From assembly GCF_017875465.1 (NCBI RefSeq), contig NZ_JAGGMQ010000001.1, positions 1,178,001 through 1,242,000 of the forward strand: DNA of 64,000 bases, given 5' to 3'. Source of the stretch: Winslowiella toletana (GTDB taxonomy: Bacteria > Pseudomonadota > Gammaproteobacteria > Enterobacterales > Enterobacteriaceae). A program made the translations under genes and the position numbers. Shown piece by piece: positions 1 through 9,111 of the stretch; position 1 is the stretch's first letter, and each line of letters starts with the position of its first letter. Below the pieces are notes generated by a model. It was not told the origin of the DNA and searched no databases. It saw only the letters and a list, made by a program, of their open reading frames with translations.

Positions 1-519
1 TTCAGTAAACGCCGGCTGTGGCGCTTCCTGCGATTGCAAAAATGCCATCCGCACTTCATAAGCGATAATCTGCACCGCCATCGCCAGGTTCAGCGAGCTG
101 TATTCCGGATTCGCGGCGATCGCCACATGATAGTGACACTTTTGCAGCTCTTCGTTAGTTAAGCCGACACGTTCGCGACCAAATACCAGCGCCACCGGCG
201 CCTGCTGGCCTTCCTGCACACTTTTAATTCCGCATTCACGCGGATCCAGCATCGGCCACGGCAGCGAGCGTGAACGCGCGCTGGTACCGACGACCAGACG
301 GCAACCGGCAATCGCTTCATCAAAGGTATCGACGATTTTGGCATCGCCAATTACATCACTGGCGCCAGCGGCGAGAGCAATAGCCTGCGAATCAGGTTTT
401 ACCAGCGGATTAACCAGATAAAGATTGGTCAGGCCCATGGTTTTCATCGCGCGTGCGACGGAGCCCATGTTGCCGGTATGAGAGGTTTCAACCAGTACAA
501 TACGAATGTTCTGTAGCAT
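1..519 (-). CDS. trmJ: tRNA (cytidine/uridine-2'-O-)-methyltransferase TrmJ, C-terminus cut by window edge
   Basis: An open frame of 173 codons starts at the ATG read from 519 and is still open at position 1, so only the N-terminal part is present (the E. coli protein has about 246 residues). The start [17 protein letters not shown] and the segments [25 protein letters not shown] and [12 protein letters not shown] match the SPOUT methyltransferase fold of TrmJ, which 2'-O-methylates nucleotide 32 of tRNAs in the cytoplasm. It is divergent from suhB, as in E. coli. The identification is secure; the C-terminal region cannot be judged. Confidence 0.95.
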   Translation of the reverse strand, partial: MLQNIRIVLVETSHTGNMGSVARAMKTMGLTNLYLVNPLVKPDSQAIALAAGASDVIGDAKIVDTFDEAIAGCRLVVGTSARSRSLPWPMLDPRECGIKSVQEGQQAPVALVFGRERVGLTNEELQKCHYHVAIAANPEYSSLNLAMAVQIIAYEVRMAFLQSQEAPQPAFTE

Positions 520-568
520 AAGAATTCAGGGGGTCAGTGAGATTATTGCGTGATACTAACATAAATGC

Positions 569-597
569 AGGACATTTTCCGAACTCCCTGCTATACT
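569..597 (+). promoter_or_regulatory. candidate sigma-70 promoter of suhB
   Basis: A -10-like TATACT at 592-597 lies 17 bp downstream of AGGACA (569-574), which shares only GACA with the -35 consensus. It sits 45 bp before the suhB start, inside the divergent trmJ-suhB gap. The -10 is good and the -35 weak, so this is a candidate only. Confidence 0.45.
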
Positions 598-641
598 CCG
601 CGCCGTTTTCCCCGTTCTTTAACATCCAGTGAGAGATACTG

Positions 642-1445
642 ATGCATCCGATGCTCAACATCGCCGTGCGCGCTGCGCGCAAGGCCGGAAATTTAATTAC
701 CAAGAACTATGAAACCCCGGACGCAGTTGAAGCGAGCCAGAAAGGCAGCAACGACTTCGTAACCAATGTTGACCGCGACGCTGAACGCCTGATTATTGAG
801 GTGATTCGCAAATCTTATCCGCAACACACCATTATTACTGAAGAGAGTGGTGAGCTGGCGGGTGAAGACCAGGATGTGCAATGGGTTATCGATCCTCTGG
901 ATGGCACCACCAACTTCATTAAACGTTTACCACACTTCGCCGTTTCTATCGCCGTACGCATTAAAGGCCGTACCGAAGTCGCCGTGGTTTACGATCCAAT
1001 GCGTAATGAACTGTTCAGCGCCGTGCGCGGTCAGGGCGCTCAGCTGAATGGCTATCGTCTGCGTGGCAGCAATTCGCGCGATCTGGAAGGCACCATTCTG
1101 GCTACCGGCTTCCCGTTCAAACTGAAACAGCATGCTACCCCTTACATCAATATCGTTGGCAAACTGTTCTCCCAGTGCGCGGACTTCCGCCGTACCGGTT
1201 CAGCTGCGCTGGATCTGGCTTACGTTGCGTCCGGTCGTGTTGATGGTTATTTTGAAATTGGCCTGAAGCCATGGGATTTCGCTGCCGGTGAACTGCTGGT
1301 GCGTGAAGCCGGTGGTCTGGTGACCGACTTTGTTGGCGGCCACAACTATCTCACCTCAGGTAATATCGTTGCAGGTAACCCACGTGTGGTGAAAGCCATG
1401 CTGGCGACTATGCGTGACGAACTGAGTGAAGCACTGAAGCGTTAA
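642..1445 (+). CDS. suhB: inositol-1-monophosphatase / Nus-associated factor SuhB
   Basis: The 267-residue protein has the full length of E. coli SuhB. The metal-binding motifs of the IMPase superfamily are in place: E67 in EESGE, D84 and D87 in WVIDPLDGTTNF, and the C-terminal WDFAAGELLVREAGG. The family dephosphorylates myo-inositol-1-phosphate with Mg2+; in E. coli the main physiological role is as a partner of NusA/RNA polymerase in rRNA antitermination. The ATG at 642 follows the SD-like GAGAGA. It is transcribed away from trmJ and faces the minus-strand NicO gene. Confidence 0.97.
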   Translation: MHPMLNIAVRAARKAGNLITKNYETPDAVEASQKGSNDFVTNVDRDAERLIIEVIRKSYPQHTIITEESGELAGEDQDVQWVIDPLDGTTNFIKRLPHFAVSIAVRIKGRTEVAVVYDPMRNELFSAVRGQGAQLNGYRLRGSNSRDLEGTILATGFPFKLKQHATPYINIVGKLFSQCADFRRTGSAALDLAYVASGRVDGYFEIGLKPWDFAAGELLVREAGGLVTDFVGGHNYLTSGNIVAGNPRVVKAMLATMRDELSEALKR

Positions 1446-1458
1446 TCTGCTTCTGACA

Positions 1459-1476
1459 GGCCGGTTAATACCGGCC
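1459..1476. terminator. GC-rich hairpin between suhB and the NicO gene
   Basis: GGCCGG (1459-1464) and CCGGCC (1471-1476) form a 6-bp stem with loop TTAATA in the 38-bp gap between two convergent genes. There is no clear U-run on either side, so it is either a weak bidirectional terminator or a simple hairpin. Confidence 0.4.
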
Positions 1477-1483
1477 CGTCGGC

Positions 1484-2482
1484 TTACAGAATACGCCTGA
1501 TCCCACCCGAAATAGCTGGCTGCGCGCTCTGCCAGAGCATCACGCCGGCAATAATCAGCAGCACACCACCCAGTAAGCCAACACTCTGCAACGCCACTTT
1601 TTGCCAGCCTGAAGGTGTAGCCGCACGACTTAATCTGCTCGCCAGCGCCCTTGAGGTCTGCACCAGCAGCGCCATCGCCGAGACCGTCAGCGCGGTGCCT
1701 GATGCCATCGCAATCGCCGATAACACGCCCCAAAAATAAACCCCAATCACTTTCGCAAACAGCAGCATCATCAGTGCGCCGGAACAGGGTCGCAACCCCA
1801 TCGACAGCACCACAACCGCTTTCGTTTTCCAGCCCACCACCTGTGCCAGCTGGGCATTATCGGGCACATGCTGATGACCACAGCCGCAATTTGCATGATG
1901 AAGATGATCCGCAGGACGGATTGCAGTGATCGTTGCCTGCGGTAACGGGCGCAGCAGCCGCCATAACTGACGCAGCGCGCGCAGACACAGCCAGGCGCCA
2001 AGCGCCATTACCATCAGATAACTGCCCTTCTCCAGCCAGTAACTGCTGAGATGCAACTGGCGCGATGACAGCTTCAGCACCACCAGCAACAGCGTTACCA
2101 GTGCAATCGCCATCAGCCCCTGCACCACTGCGGCAGCCAGCGTCAGTTGCAGGCTGGTTTTGACTTTCGTCGGATGAGTGGCGAGAAAAGTGGCGATCAC
2201 CACTTTGCCATGGCCGGGACCGGCAGCGTGCAGAATGCCGTAGATAACGCTGAAACCCAGAAGTGTCAGCCCGGCCTGATGTGGATTGAGTTCAACCTGC
2301 TGCAGTAAGGCGGTCATCTGCTGATGCAGCGCTTTCTGCCACAATACGCTCTGCAATAATAGCTGCGGCCACTGTTGCCACAGCCATAACCCGGCGCCCG
2401 CCAGCAACAGGGTTGCCAGCAGCAGCGGCGTGGCGCTCAGCCAGCGACGCGTCGGTTTCCGGCTGGCAAAGCTTACTGACAT
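1484..2482 (-). CDS. NicO-family nickel/cobalt transporter
   Basis: This 332-residue integral membrane protein has an N-terminal anchor (LLLATLLLAGAGLWLW) and about six hydrophobic segments. AAGPGHGK is the typical HxxGPGHG-like motif of the NicO/RcnA permeases, and the His/Cys-rich loop HHANCGCGHQH is a likely metal-sensing or binding segment. GLRPCSGALMMLLFA matches the second conserved motif. The start overlaps the end of the upstream DUF1007 gene by 10 nt, indicating translational coupling. The family exports or imports Ni2+/Co2+ across the inner membrane; direction and metal cannot be read from sequence. Confidence 0.85.
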   Translation of the reverse strand: MSVSFASRKPTRRWLSATPLLLATLLLAGAGLWLWQQWPQLLLQSVLWQKALHQQMTALLQQVELNPHQAGLTLLGFSVIYGILHAAGPGHGKVVIATFLATHPTKVKTSLQLTLAAAVVQGLMAIALVTLLLVVLKLSSRQLHLSSYWLEKGSYLMVMALGAWLCLRALRQLWRLLRPLPQATITAIRPADHLHHANCGCGHQHVPDNAQLAQVVGWKTKAVVVLSMGLRPCSGALMMLLFAKVIGVYFWGVLSAIAMASGTALTVSAMALLVQTSRALASRLSRAATPSGWQKVALQSVGLLGGVLLIIAGVMLWQSAQPAISGGIRRIL

Positions 2483-3135
2483 ACCAGCGTCACCGTCTGG
2501 GCAAACTGGCGGCCAAGATCCATCTCTTCCGCTGGCGCATCGGCTTTATCCAGCGACAACGCATAAGCCTGCATCGAGGCATCCGGCTTTGGCGTTTTCA
2601 GGTTGATTTTGCACTGATTTTGCAGCGTCTGCGGCAGTTGCAGTGACTCCTCGTCATCGTAAAACATATCGACAAAGTAAGTGGGATCAAAAGTCATAAA
2701 GGTATAAGTCTGTCCGGTTAGAGGTTGTGGCTCAGCCAGTGGCAGGACAAAAGTTAATACCGCCTGATGCCCTTCACGCGCAAGATGGTATTCGGTCGGT
2801 AAATTATCAAACTTCACCCGCTGACCGTTATGCCAGAATTCACTGAAATAGTGCTGACCCAGTACGTTGGCCATCACTTCCGCCGCCAGTTTTTTCCACA
2901 CTACCGAATCAGGCTTTGCATCGCCGGCATCGTACAGCAGATCTGACGAGGTAATTTCATCCATCTTCCACACCATATGCAGGCCATTCAGCATGCCGGG
3001 CTGCTGGCTGACCAGCGTGGTTTTCAGTGAAATAAAACTGTGTGGATGCGCCGCTGCCAGCGGCGAAATCAGGACCATCATAAAACCAAGGGTCCGGCGC
3101 CACACAGTGTTATAATGTAACAAATTCTGCTTCAT
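2473..3135 (-). CDS. DUF1007-family periplasmic protein
   Basis: The 220-residue product has a cleavable signal peptide (hydrophobic LGFMMVLISPLAAA) followed at once by HPHSFISLKT, the hallmark N-terminus of mature DUF1007 proteins. Its 3' end overlaps the NicO permease start, so the two form an operon. Such pairs are recurrent in proteobacteria. A periplasmic metal-binding or delivery role for the permease is inferred from the pairing and the N-terminal HPH motif; the biochemistry is unknown. Start chosen at ATG 3135. Confidence 0.8.
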   Translation of the reverse strand: MKQNLLHYNTVWRRTLGFMMVLISPLAAAHPHSFISLKTTLVSQQPGMLNGLHMVWKMDEITSSDLLYDAGDAKPDSVVWKKLAAEVMANVLGQHYFSEFWHNGQRVKFDNLPTEYHLAREGHQAVLTFVLPLAEPQPLTGQTYTFMTFDPTYFVDMFYDDEESLQLPQTLQNQCKINLKTPKPDASMQAYALSLDKADAPAEEMDLGRQFAQTVTLVCQ

Positions 3136-3258
3136 CTGCCTTCCTGAGAAAAAATTCTGTGACCCGCTTACAACGTCTGAACAAAAAACCGTGACTTACC
3201 AGTTAATGTCACGTTTGTTGACTATTCTTAGCTCTGTTATGACCAACTGGAATAGTGA

Positions 3259-4530
3259 ATGATGAGTGATGGGCCACCAACAGCACCTCTGTTCTCCAGT
3301 TCTCAGCGTCGTTGCCATCTGCTTTTAGCGCTTTATCTGCCTGATACTGCCGTCACCCTGGATTCCCTGAGTCTGCTAAATGGTGTTGACCAGCATCTTG
3401 TCCGGCAAGATATAGCGGAGGTTGGTGAAGAAATCCAGCGTTACCATCAGCTTGATATTCACTCTCACCCGGATGGCAGTTTGCGGCTGCGTGGCGCTGA
3501 GCTGGATCTGCGACTCTGCCTGCTACACTGGCTGCGCCGTGCATTGCGGCTGTCACCGGCTTTTGTCGAACAGCAATTTGCCCCGGCAATCCGACAGTGG
3601 TTACGCGCCTGCAAAATTGAAAAAGCGGTATATGACGAGAAGAACTTGCAGGCGCTGATTCAGCATTGCGGCACGCGGCTGAATCGCAGCTTTACTAGCC
3701 GCGATCGTCAGCTGTTGCAGCTGTTTATGCAGTTTTCACTCTGCCAGCACAGTTATGCTGACTTTACTCCCGCTCAGCAACAGTGGCTGGCAGCCAAAGC
3801 CGAGCGGCTGGCGGCAGAAGAGGTGATCCGTCACTGGCAAAAGCGCTGTAAATCCGCGCCGCATCCCAACGAGATCGATTTTTATGCCCTGCTGTTCAGC
3901 ATTATTCATGCGCCAGATATCGACACCATTGAGCATGAAAATGAACGCCATCTGCTGCAATCTGTGCAGTTACTGATCCAGCGTTTCCAGACCCTGTCCG
4001 GCATGCATTTTAATGATGAGGGAGGACTTACCGGCCAGCTGTATACCCATCTGGCGCAGGCGCTCGATCGCAGCCATTTTGCCATTGGCATTGATAGCAG
4101 CCTGACGGAAGAAGTTACGCGGCTCTATCCACGCCTGCTGCGCACCACGCGTAGCGCCATCGCGCCGCTGGAGAACCATTATGGCGTCAGCTTTTCGCCG
4201 CAAGAGTCCGGGCTGATTGCGATTATTTTTGGCGCCTGGTTGATGCAGGAGAGTGCAATGCAGGAGAAGCAGGTGCTGCTGCTGACCGGTGATAACGAAG
4301 TGCTGGAACAGGAAATTGAGCTGCAACTGCGCGAAATGACGCTGCTGCCGCTGAATATTAAATATCTGGATATGTATCAGTTTCAGCGCGATGGCGCGCC
4401 AAAAGATACCGCGCTGGTGATTACGCCTTATGCCACCCCACTGCCGCTCTACTCACCGCCGCTGATCCACGCAGAGTTACCTCTGAGTGAGAAACAGCAG
4501 CGGCGTATTCGCACGCTACTTGAGGCCTGA
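3259..4530 (+). CDS. csiE: stationary-phase inducible protein CsiE (PRD-type regulator-like)
   Basis: The 423-residue protein has a degenerate N-terminal helix-turn-helix region (LLLALYLPDTAVTLDSLSLL) and two PRD-like helical segments with conserved histidines, the layout of BglG/LicR-type PTS-regulated regulators. Identity rests on similarity to E. coli CsiE and position beside hcaT. E. coli csiE is induced by CRP and sigma-S; its molecular role is unknown. Two adjacent ATGs (3259, 3262) are possible starts. Its last 15 nt overlap the end of convergent hcaT. Confidence 0.88.
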   Translation: MMSDGPPTAPLFSSSQRRCHLLLALYLPDTAVTLDSLSLLNGVDQHLVRQDIAEVGEEIQRYHQLDIHSHPDGSLRLRGAELDLRLCLLHWLRRALRLSPAFVEQQFAPAIRQWLRACKIEKAVYDEKNLQALIQHCGTRLNRSFTSRDRQLLQLFMQFSLCQHSYADFTPAQQQWLAAKAERLAAEEVIRHWQKRCKSAPHPNEIDFYALLFSIIHAPDIDTIEHENERHLLQSVQLLIQRFQTLSGMHFNDEGGLTGQLYTHLAQALDRSHFAIGIDSSLTEEVTRLYPRLLRTTRSAIAPLENHYGVSFSPQESGLIAIIFGAWLMQESAMQEKQVLLLTGDNEVLEQEIELQLREMTLLPLNIKYLDMYQFQRDGAPKDTALVITPYATPLPLYSPPLIHAELPLSEKQQRRIRTLLEA

Positions 4531-5673
4531 GGGTTTCGCCGCAACGCCAGGCCGCAGAAACAGAGCCGGAAGCGCCACCAGCGCCATCACCCAGAACAGC
4601 TTGCCTTGCAGAACCGGAAACAGCAGGCCGCAAACCATCGTCATAATCGCAATGCCGCCCCCCATCGCCAGCGCAGAGTAAACTGCCTGCAGACGAATCA
4701 CTTCGCCCCCTTCACGCGCGGCAATAAAGCGCATTGCCGCCAGGTGGCAAATGGTAAAGCTGCCACAGTGTAAAATCTGCGCCACAATCAGCCATGGCAA
4801 CGCCGTTGTGGCGCCCAGTAAGCTCCAGCGCACCAGCGCGCAGATGCCGGACAGCAGCAGCAGATCCCGCGCGCCCCAGCGGCGGAACAGACGTCCACTG
4901 GAAGCAAAGACAATAATTTCCGCCACCACGCCCAGCGACCATAAATAGCCGACGGTGCTGGCGGAATAGCCCGCTTCCTGCCACCAGATGGCGCTAAAGC
5001 CGTAATAAGCGGCATGCGCTCCCTGTAGCAGAGTGACGCAGAGCAAGAAGCGCCAGACCGCATTTTCACGCAACAGCGTGCGCCACACCTGCCAGCCCGC
5101 GTGCTGTTCCTGTTTTAGCGCGCCGTGCGGCATCACCGCCGGTCGCAGCATCATACCGATAAACAACGTGACGACACCGCCGCTAAGCAATAACAGAATC
5201 GCCTGCACCGACCAGGCGCTGACCAGCACACCGGTCAGGGCGGAACTTACCACAAACGCCAGCGATCCCCACAGACGCACCGGGCCATACACCAGCGCAA
5301 TCTGGCGTTGCCAGGTGGCGGCCAGCGCGTCGCTGAGCGGCACTAACGGCGAGAAAAACAGGTTGAAACCAATCATCACCAGCAGCAGCCACAGCCACTG
5401 ATGGCTAAACCAGAAGCCGAGTACAAACAGCGCGGTCATCAGCGCCAACAGACGCAGTGCGGTGACCAGTTGTGCAGGATTTTTGACCTGAGAGGCGATC
5501 AGTAAACTACCGACAAAGCGCGCGATCATCCCGGCGCCGAGCAGCAAGCCAATTTTCCTGGCATCAAGCCCGGTATCTTTTAGCCAGACGGCCCAGAACG
5601 GCAGATAGACGCCATAAGAGAAGAAGTAAGTAAAGTAAGCCAGGCCCAGCCAGTACGCAGAACGGATTGCCAT
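4516..5673 (-). CDS. hcaT: MFS transporter HcaT (3-phenylpropionate permease family)
   Basis: The 385-residue protein has about twelve hydrophobic segments and begins with LGLAYFTYFFSYGVYLPFWAVWLKD, typical of the nucleoside/3-phenylpropionate MFS group. It would import aromatic acids by proton symport across the inner membrane. The hca dioxygenase genes are absent nearby, as is often the case, so the physiological substrate is uncertain. It is convergent with csiE and overlaps it by 15 nt. Confidence 0.85.
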   Translation of the reverse strand: MAIRSAYWLGLAYFTYFFSYGVYLPFWAVWLKDTGLDARKIGLLLGAGMIARFVGSLLIASQVKNPAQLVTALRLLALMTALFVLGFWFSHQWLWLLLVMIGFNLFFSPLVPLSDALAATWQRQIALVYGPVRLWGSLAFVVSSALTGVLVSAWSVQAILLLLSGGVVTLFIGMMLRPAVMPHGALKQEQHAGWQVWRTLLRENAVWRFLLCVTLLQGAHAAYYGFSAIWWQEAGYSASTVGYLWSLGVVAEIIVFASSGRLFRRWGARDLLLLSGICALVRWSLLGATTALPWLIVAQILHCGSFTICHLAAMRFIAAREGGEVIRLQAVYSALAMGGGIAIMTMVCGLLFPVLQGKLFWVMALVALPALFLRPGVAAKPSGLK

Positions 5674-5731
5674 ATTCCCTCCGACAATGAGGGCGATACT
5701 CTGGCAGAGAAGGGATTAAGAAGCAACTTTA

Positions 5732-5756
5732 TGCCAGGCAGAGGGCCTGCCTGGCA
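5732..5756 (-). terminator. putative glyA terminator hairpin
   Basis: TGCCAGGCA (5732-5740) and TGCCTGGCA (5748-5756) make a perfect 9-bp stem just beyond the glyA stop. On the minus strand it is followed by a U-rich but interrupted tail (TAAAGTTGCTTCTT), so it is a plausible, not strong, intrinsic terminator. Confidence 0.6.
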
Positions 5757-5765
5757 CCGACAAAC

Positions 5766-7019
5766 TTAAGCGTATACCGGGAAGCGTGCGCAGATTTCCA
5801 GCACTTGCTGTTTCACACGTTCGATATTGCCTTCGTCGTTGATATTGTCGAGGATATCAACAATCCAGCCAGCCAGCTGACGCACTTCAGCTTCTTTAAA
5901 GCCGCGACGGGTCACTGCCGGTGAGCCGATACGGATACCGGAAGTCACAAACGGGCTCTTTGGATCGTTTGGCACGCTGTTTTTATTTACCGTGATATTG
6001 GCGCGACCCAGCGCGGCGTCAGCTTCTTTGCCGGTCAGGTTTTTATCCACCAGATCCAGCAGGAACAGATGGTTGTGCGTACCGCCAGAAACCACTTTGT
6101 AGCCGCGATCAAGGAACACTTCAACCATCGCTTTCGCGTTCTTCGCCACCTGCTGCTGATAAACCTTGAACTCAGGTTCCATCGCTTCTTTCAGCGCCAC
6201 CGCTTTACCGGCAATCACATGCATCAGCGGGCCGCCCTGGCCACCTGGGAACACAGCAGAGTTCAGTTTCTTATACAGATCTTCATCGCCGCCTTTTGCC
6301 AGAATCAGGCCGCCGCGTGGACCAGCCAGCGTTTTGTGCGTGGTAGTGGTAACGATATGCGCATGAGGAACCGGGTTAGGGTAAACGTCAGCCGCGATCA
6401 GGCCGGCAACGTGCGCCATATCGACAAACAGATAAGCACCGATGCTGTCAGCGATTTCACGCATTTTTGCCCAGTCGCAGATACCGGAGTAAGCAGAGAA
6501 ACCACCGATAATCATTTTCGGTTTATGTTTCTGCGCCTGTGCAGCCAGGTCGTTATAATCAATCTGACCGGTTTCGTCGATGCCGTAAGGCACCACGTTA
6601 TACAGTTTACCGGACAAATTGACCGGGGAGCCGTGAGTCAGGTGACCACCGTGCGCCAGGTTCATACCGAGAATGGTATCGCCCGGTTGCAGCAGCGCGG
6701 TGTAAACCGCAAAGTTGGCCTGTGAACCTGAGTGAGGTTGCACGTTAGCGTAATCGGCGCCAAACAGCTCTTTTGCACGGTCGATAGCCAGTTGCTCAAC
6801 GATATCAACATATTCGCAGCCGCCGTAATAGCGTTTGCCCGGATACCCTTCAGCGTATTTGTTAGTCAGCTGTGAACCTTGCGCCTGCATAACGCGCGGG
6901 CTGGTGTAGTTTTCGGAAGCAATCAGCTCAATGTGCTCTTCCTGACGCACTTTCTCTTGCTCCATCGCCTGCCACAACTCGGCATCATAATCGGCAATGT
7001 TCATATCACGCTTTAACAT
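5766..7019 (-). CDS. glyA: serine hydroxymethyltransferase
   Basis: The 417 residues match E. coli GlyA in length and almost throughout in sequence, starting [16 protein letters not shown]. The PLP-lysine motif [14 protein letters not shown] is intact, as are [10 protein letters not shown] and the C-terminal [14 protein letters not shown]. The enzyme interconverts serine and glycine and loads tetrahydrofolate with a one-carbon unit in the cytoplasm. It is divergent from hmp, with a PurR-like box in the shared intergenic region. Confidence 0.98.
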   Translation of the reverse strand: MLKRDMNIADYDAELWQAMEQEKVRQEEHIELIASENYTSPRVMQAQGSQLTNKYAEGYPGKRYYGGCEYVDIVEQLAIDRAKELFGADYANVQPHSGSQANFAVYTALLQPGDTILGMNLAHGGHLTHGSPVNLSGKLYNVVPYGIDETGQIDYNDLAAQAQKHKPKMIIGGFSAYSGICDWAKMREIADSIGAYLFVDMAHVAGLIAADVYPNPVPHAHIVTTTTHKTLAGPRGGLILAKGGDEDLYKKLNSAVFPGGQGGPLMHVIAGKAVALKEAMEPEFKVYQQQVAKNAKAMVEVFLDRGYKVVSGGTHNHLFLLDLVDKNLTGKEADAALGRANITVNKNSVPNDPKSPFVTSGIRIGSPAVTRRGFKEAEVRQLAGWIVDILDNINDEGNIERVKQQVLEICARFPVYA

Positions 7020-7083
7020 CCGGATCTCCTGACTCAGCTAACTTTATAAAAACGGCAGTGAATGGCCCTGTAGGGCGAAGGCC

Positions 7084-7099
7084 AACAGTTTAAACTGTT
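7084..7099. promoter_or_regulatory. perfect 16-bp palindrome upstream of glyA
   Basis: AACAGTTTAAACTGTT is a perfect palindrome 65 bp upstream of the glyA start codon, in the glyA-hmp intergenic region. It could be an operator or the root of an RNA hairpin in the glyA leader. It does not match the PurR, MetR or NsrR consensus. Confidence 0.5.
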
Positions 7100-7135
7100 T
7101 TACCGGCTGATGGATAGCGGCAAAGCCAGCTTTTT

Positions 7136-7151
7136 ACGCAAACGATTGGCT
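7136..7151 (-). promoter_or_regulatory. PurR-box-like operator of glyA
   Basis: ACGCAAACGATTGGCT differs from the PurR consensus ACGCAAACGTTTGCGT mainly in its last bases and keeps the central CAAACG-TT core. It lies about 115 bp upstream of glyA, a gene known to be repressed by PurR in E. coli. Agreement of site and target gene supports the call; binding is inferred. Confidence 0.65.
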
Positions 7152-7310
7152 CCGCAGCTGGCAAGGGTTTCTTACAGTTTTTGCAAGTTTTTCCTTCAGG
7201 ATAGTTCTTCATCTGCAGATGCATTTTTTTCACGATCGTTACCTCTGTCGCAAGCGACTGAAAAACCCTTTTTAACTCGCGGTTATTTACAACCTTTAGC
7301 GCTTCGCTAT

Positions 7311-7333
7311 AAGATGCATTTAAAATACATCTT
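7311..7333 (+). promoter_or_regulatory. NsrR operator of hmp
   Basis: AAGATGCATTT, one central A, then AAATACATCTT form an 11-1-11 near-perfect inverted repeat, which is the classical NsrR site. It ends 30 bp before the hmp start codon. NsrR is a nitric-oxide-sensing Fe-S repressor and hmp is its best known target, so derepression by NO is the expected control. Confidence 0.88.
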
Positions 7334-7363
7334 TTAAAAATCGTGTTCGAAAGGAGCTACACC

Positions 7364-8548
7364 ATGCTTGATAGCCAGACCATCGCTACCATTAAATCGA
7401 CCATTCCCGCTATCGCCGCTACCGGCCCGGCGCTTACCGCCCACTTTTACGACCGTATGCTGGCGCATAATCCTGAGCTGAAAGATGTGTTCAATATGAA
7501 CAATCAGCGTAATGGCGATCAGCGTGAGGCGCTGTTTAATGCCATCTGCGCTTATGCATCTAACATTGAAAACCTGGCGGCGATTTTGCCAGCGGTGGAA
7601 CGTATCGCGCAAAAGCACACCAGCCTGAATATCCAGCCGCATCAGTATCAGATTGTGGGTCAGCATCTGCTGGCGACCATCGATGAGCTGCTGAGCCCGG
7701 GCGATGAGGTGCTGGAGGCCTGGGGCAAAGCTTATGGCGTACTGGCGAATGTGTTTATTCAGCGCGAAGAGGCGATCTATCAGCAGGCAGAGCAACAGCG
7801 CGGTGGCTGGCGTGGTACCCGCGCCTTTCGCATCAGCGCAATCCGCGCCGAAAGCAGCTTAATTAAGAGCTTTGAATTCAGCCCGCTGGATGGTCAGCCG
7901 GTGGCGGATTATCTGGCCGGGCAATATCTGGGCGTTACGCTGAATGATGCCAGCTTTGAGAATCAGGAAATTCGTCAGTACTCGCTGACGCGGGCGCCAA
8001 ATGGTCGCAGCTACCGTATAGCGGTAAAACGTGAAGCCCAGGGTACGGTGTCTGGCTGGCTGCATCAGCAGGCTAAAGTCGGTGATCAACTGCTGCTGGC
8101 CGCTCCGGCCGGTGATTTCTATATTGATATCAGCGCGAATACGCCAGTAACGCTGATTTCAGCCGGGATTGGTCAGACGCCAATGCTGGCGATGTTGTAT
8201 AGCCTGGTGAGTCAACGTCACGCCGCACAGGTTAACTGGTTACACGCTGCGCAAAATGGTGAGGTGCATGCCTTCAGCGAGGAAGTTGATGCGCTGGGTG
8301 CGCAACTGGCGGCGTTCAGCAGTCATATCTGGTATCAGCAGCCCGCCGCGCAGGACGCAGGCCGTTATCAGAGTGCCGGATTGATGGATATGGCTTCAGC
8401 AGGCGCGCAGCTGGGCAGCGCGGAGATGCAGTATTACCTGTGTGGACCGCTGGGTTTTATGCAGTTCGCGGTAAAACAGCTGATGGATGCAGGCGTAGCG
8501 GCGGATCATATTCATTACGAAGTATTTGGTCCGCATAAGGTGGTGTAA
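7364..8548 (+). CDS. hmp: flavohemoprotein / nitric oxide dioxygenase Hmp
   Basis: The 394-residue protein starts at ATG 7364, preceded by AAAGGAG; an upstream GTG in frame at 7343 lacks a ribosome site. Domain order is a globin (residues 1-140, heme ligand H85, distal Y29 and Q53), an FAD domain (RQYSLT) and an NAD domain ([10 protein letters not shown]). It ends in [10 protein letters not shown] like other Hmp proteins. It oxidises NO to nitrate using O2 and NADPH in the cytoplasm. The NsrR operator just upstream indicates NO-responsive control. Confidence 0.97.
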   Translation: MLDSQTIATIKSTIPAIAATGPALTAHFYDRMLAHNPELKDVFNMNNQRNGDQREALFNAICAYASNIENLAAILPAVERIAQKHTSLNIQPHQYQIVGQHLLATIDELLSPGDEVLEAWGKAYGVLANVFIQREEAIYQQAEQQRGGWRGTRAFRISAIRAESSLIKSFEFSPLDGQPVADYLAGQYLGVTLNDASFENQEIRQYSLTRAPNGRSYRIAVKREAQGTVSGWLHQQAKVGDQLLLAAPAGDFYIDISANTPVTLISAGIGQTPMLAMLYSLVSQRHAAQVNWLHAAQNGEVHAFSEEVDALGAQLAAFSSHIWYQQPAAQDAGRYQSAGLMDMASAGAQLGSAEMQYYLCGPLGFMQFAVKQLMDAGVAADHIHYEVFGPHKVV

Positions 8549-8556
8549 CACCTGAT

Positions 8557-8620
8557 GGGCGGCAAAAACGCCGCCCCTGGATCATTCCTGCGTAGGGGCG
8601 GCGTTCTCGCCGTCCGCGGA
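8557..8620. repeat. REP-like palindromic repeats between hmp and glnB
   Basis: Two GC-rich hairpins lie in the 90-bp gap between convergent hmp and glnB. The first pairs GGGCGGC with GCCGCCC (8557-8576). The second is GTAGGGGCGGCG with CGCCGTCC (8592-8614). A close relative, GGGCGGCG with CGCCGCCC, occurs after yfhL at 25546-25569, so this is a dispersed extragenic palindrome family. It may also stop transcription from both sides. Confidence 0.7.
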
Positions 8621-8638
8621 GATGATTTTACCCGAAGG

Positions 8639-9013
<375 letters not shown>

Positions 9014-9111
9014 TTACATTCAGTATATGTGCTGCGGACAGATACCGTATGCGGCCTGTCTCTGTTCGCTGGCTAAACTAACATAACTCAGCAGCGAAGC
9101 GGCATTAAAAA

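Noticed and set aside
7195..7225. MetR sites in the glyA-hmp region
   Set aside because: TTCA and TGAA half-sites occur, but none has the TGAA-N5-TTCA spacing.
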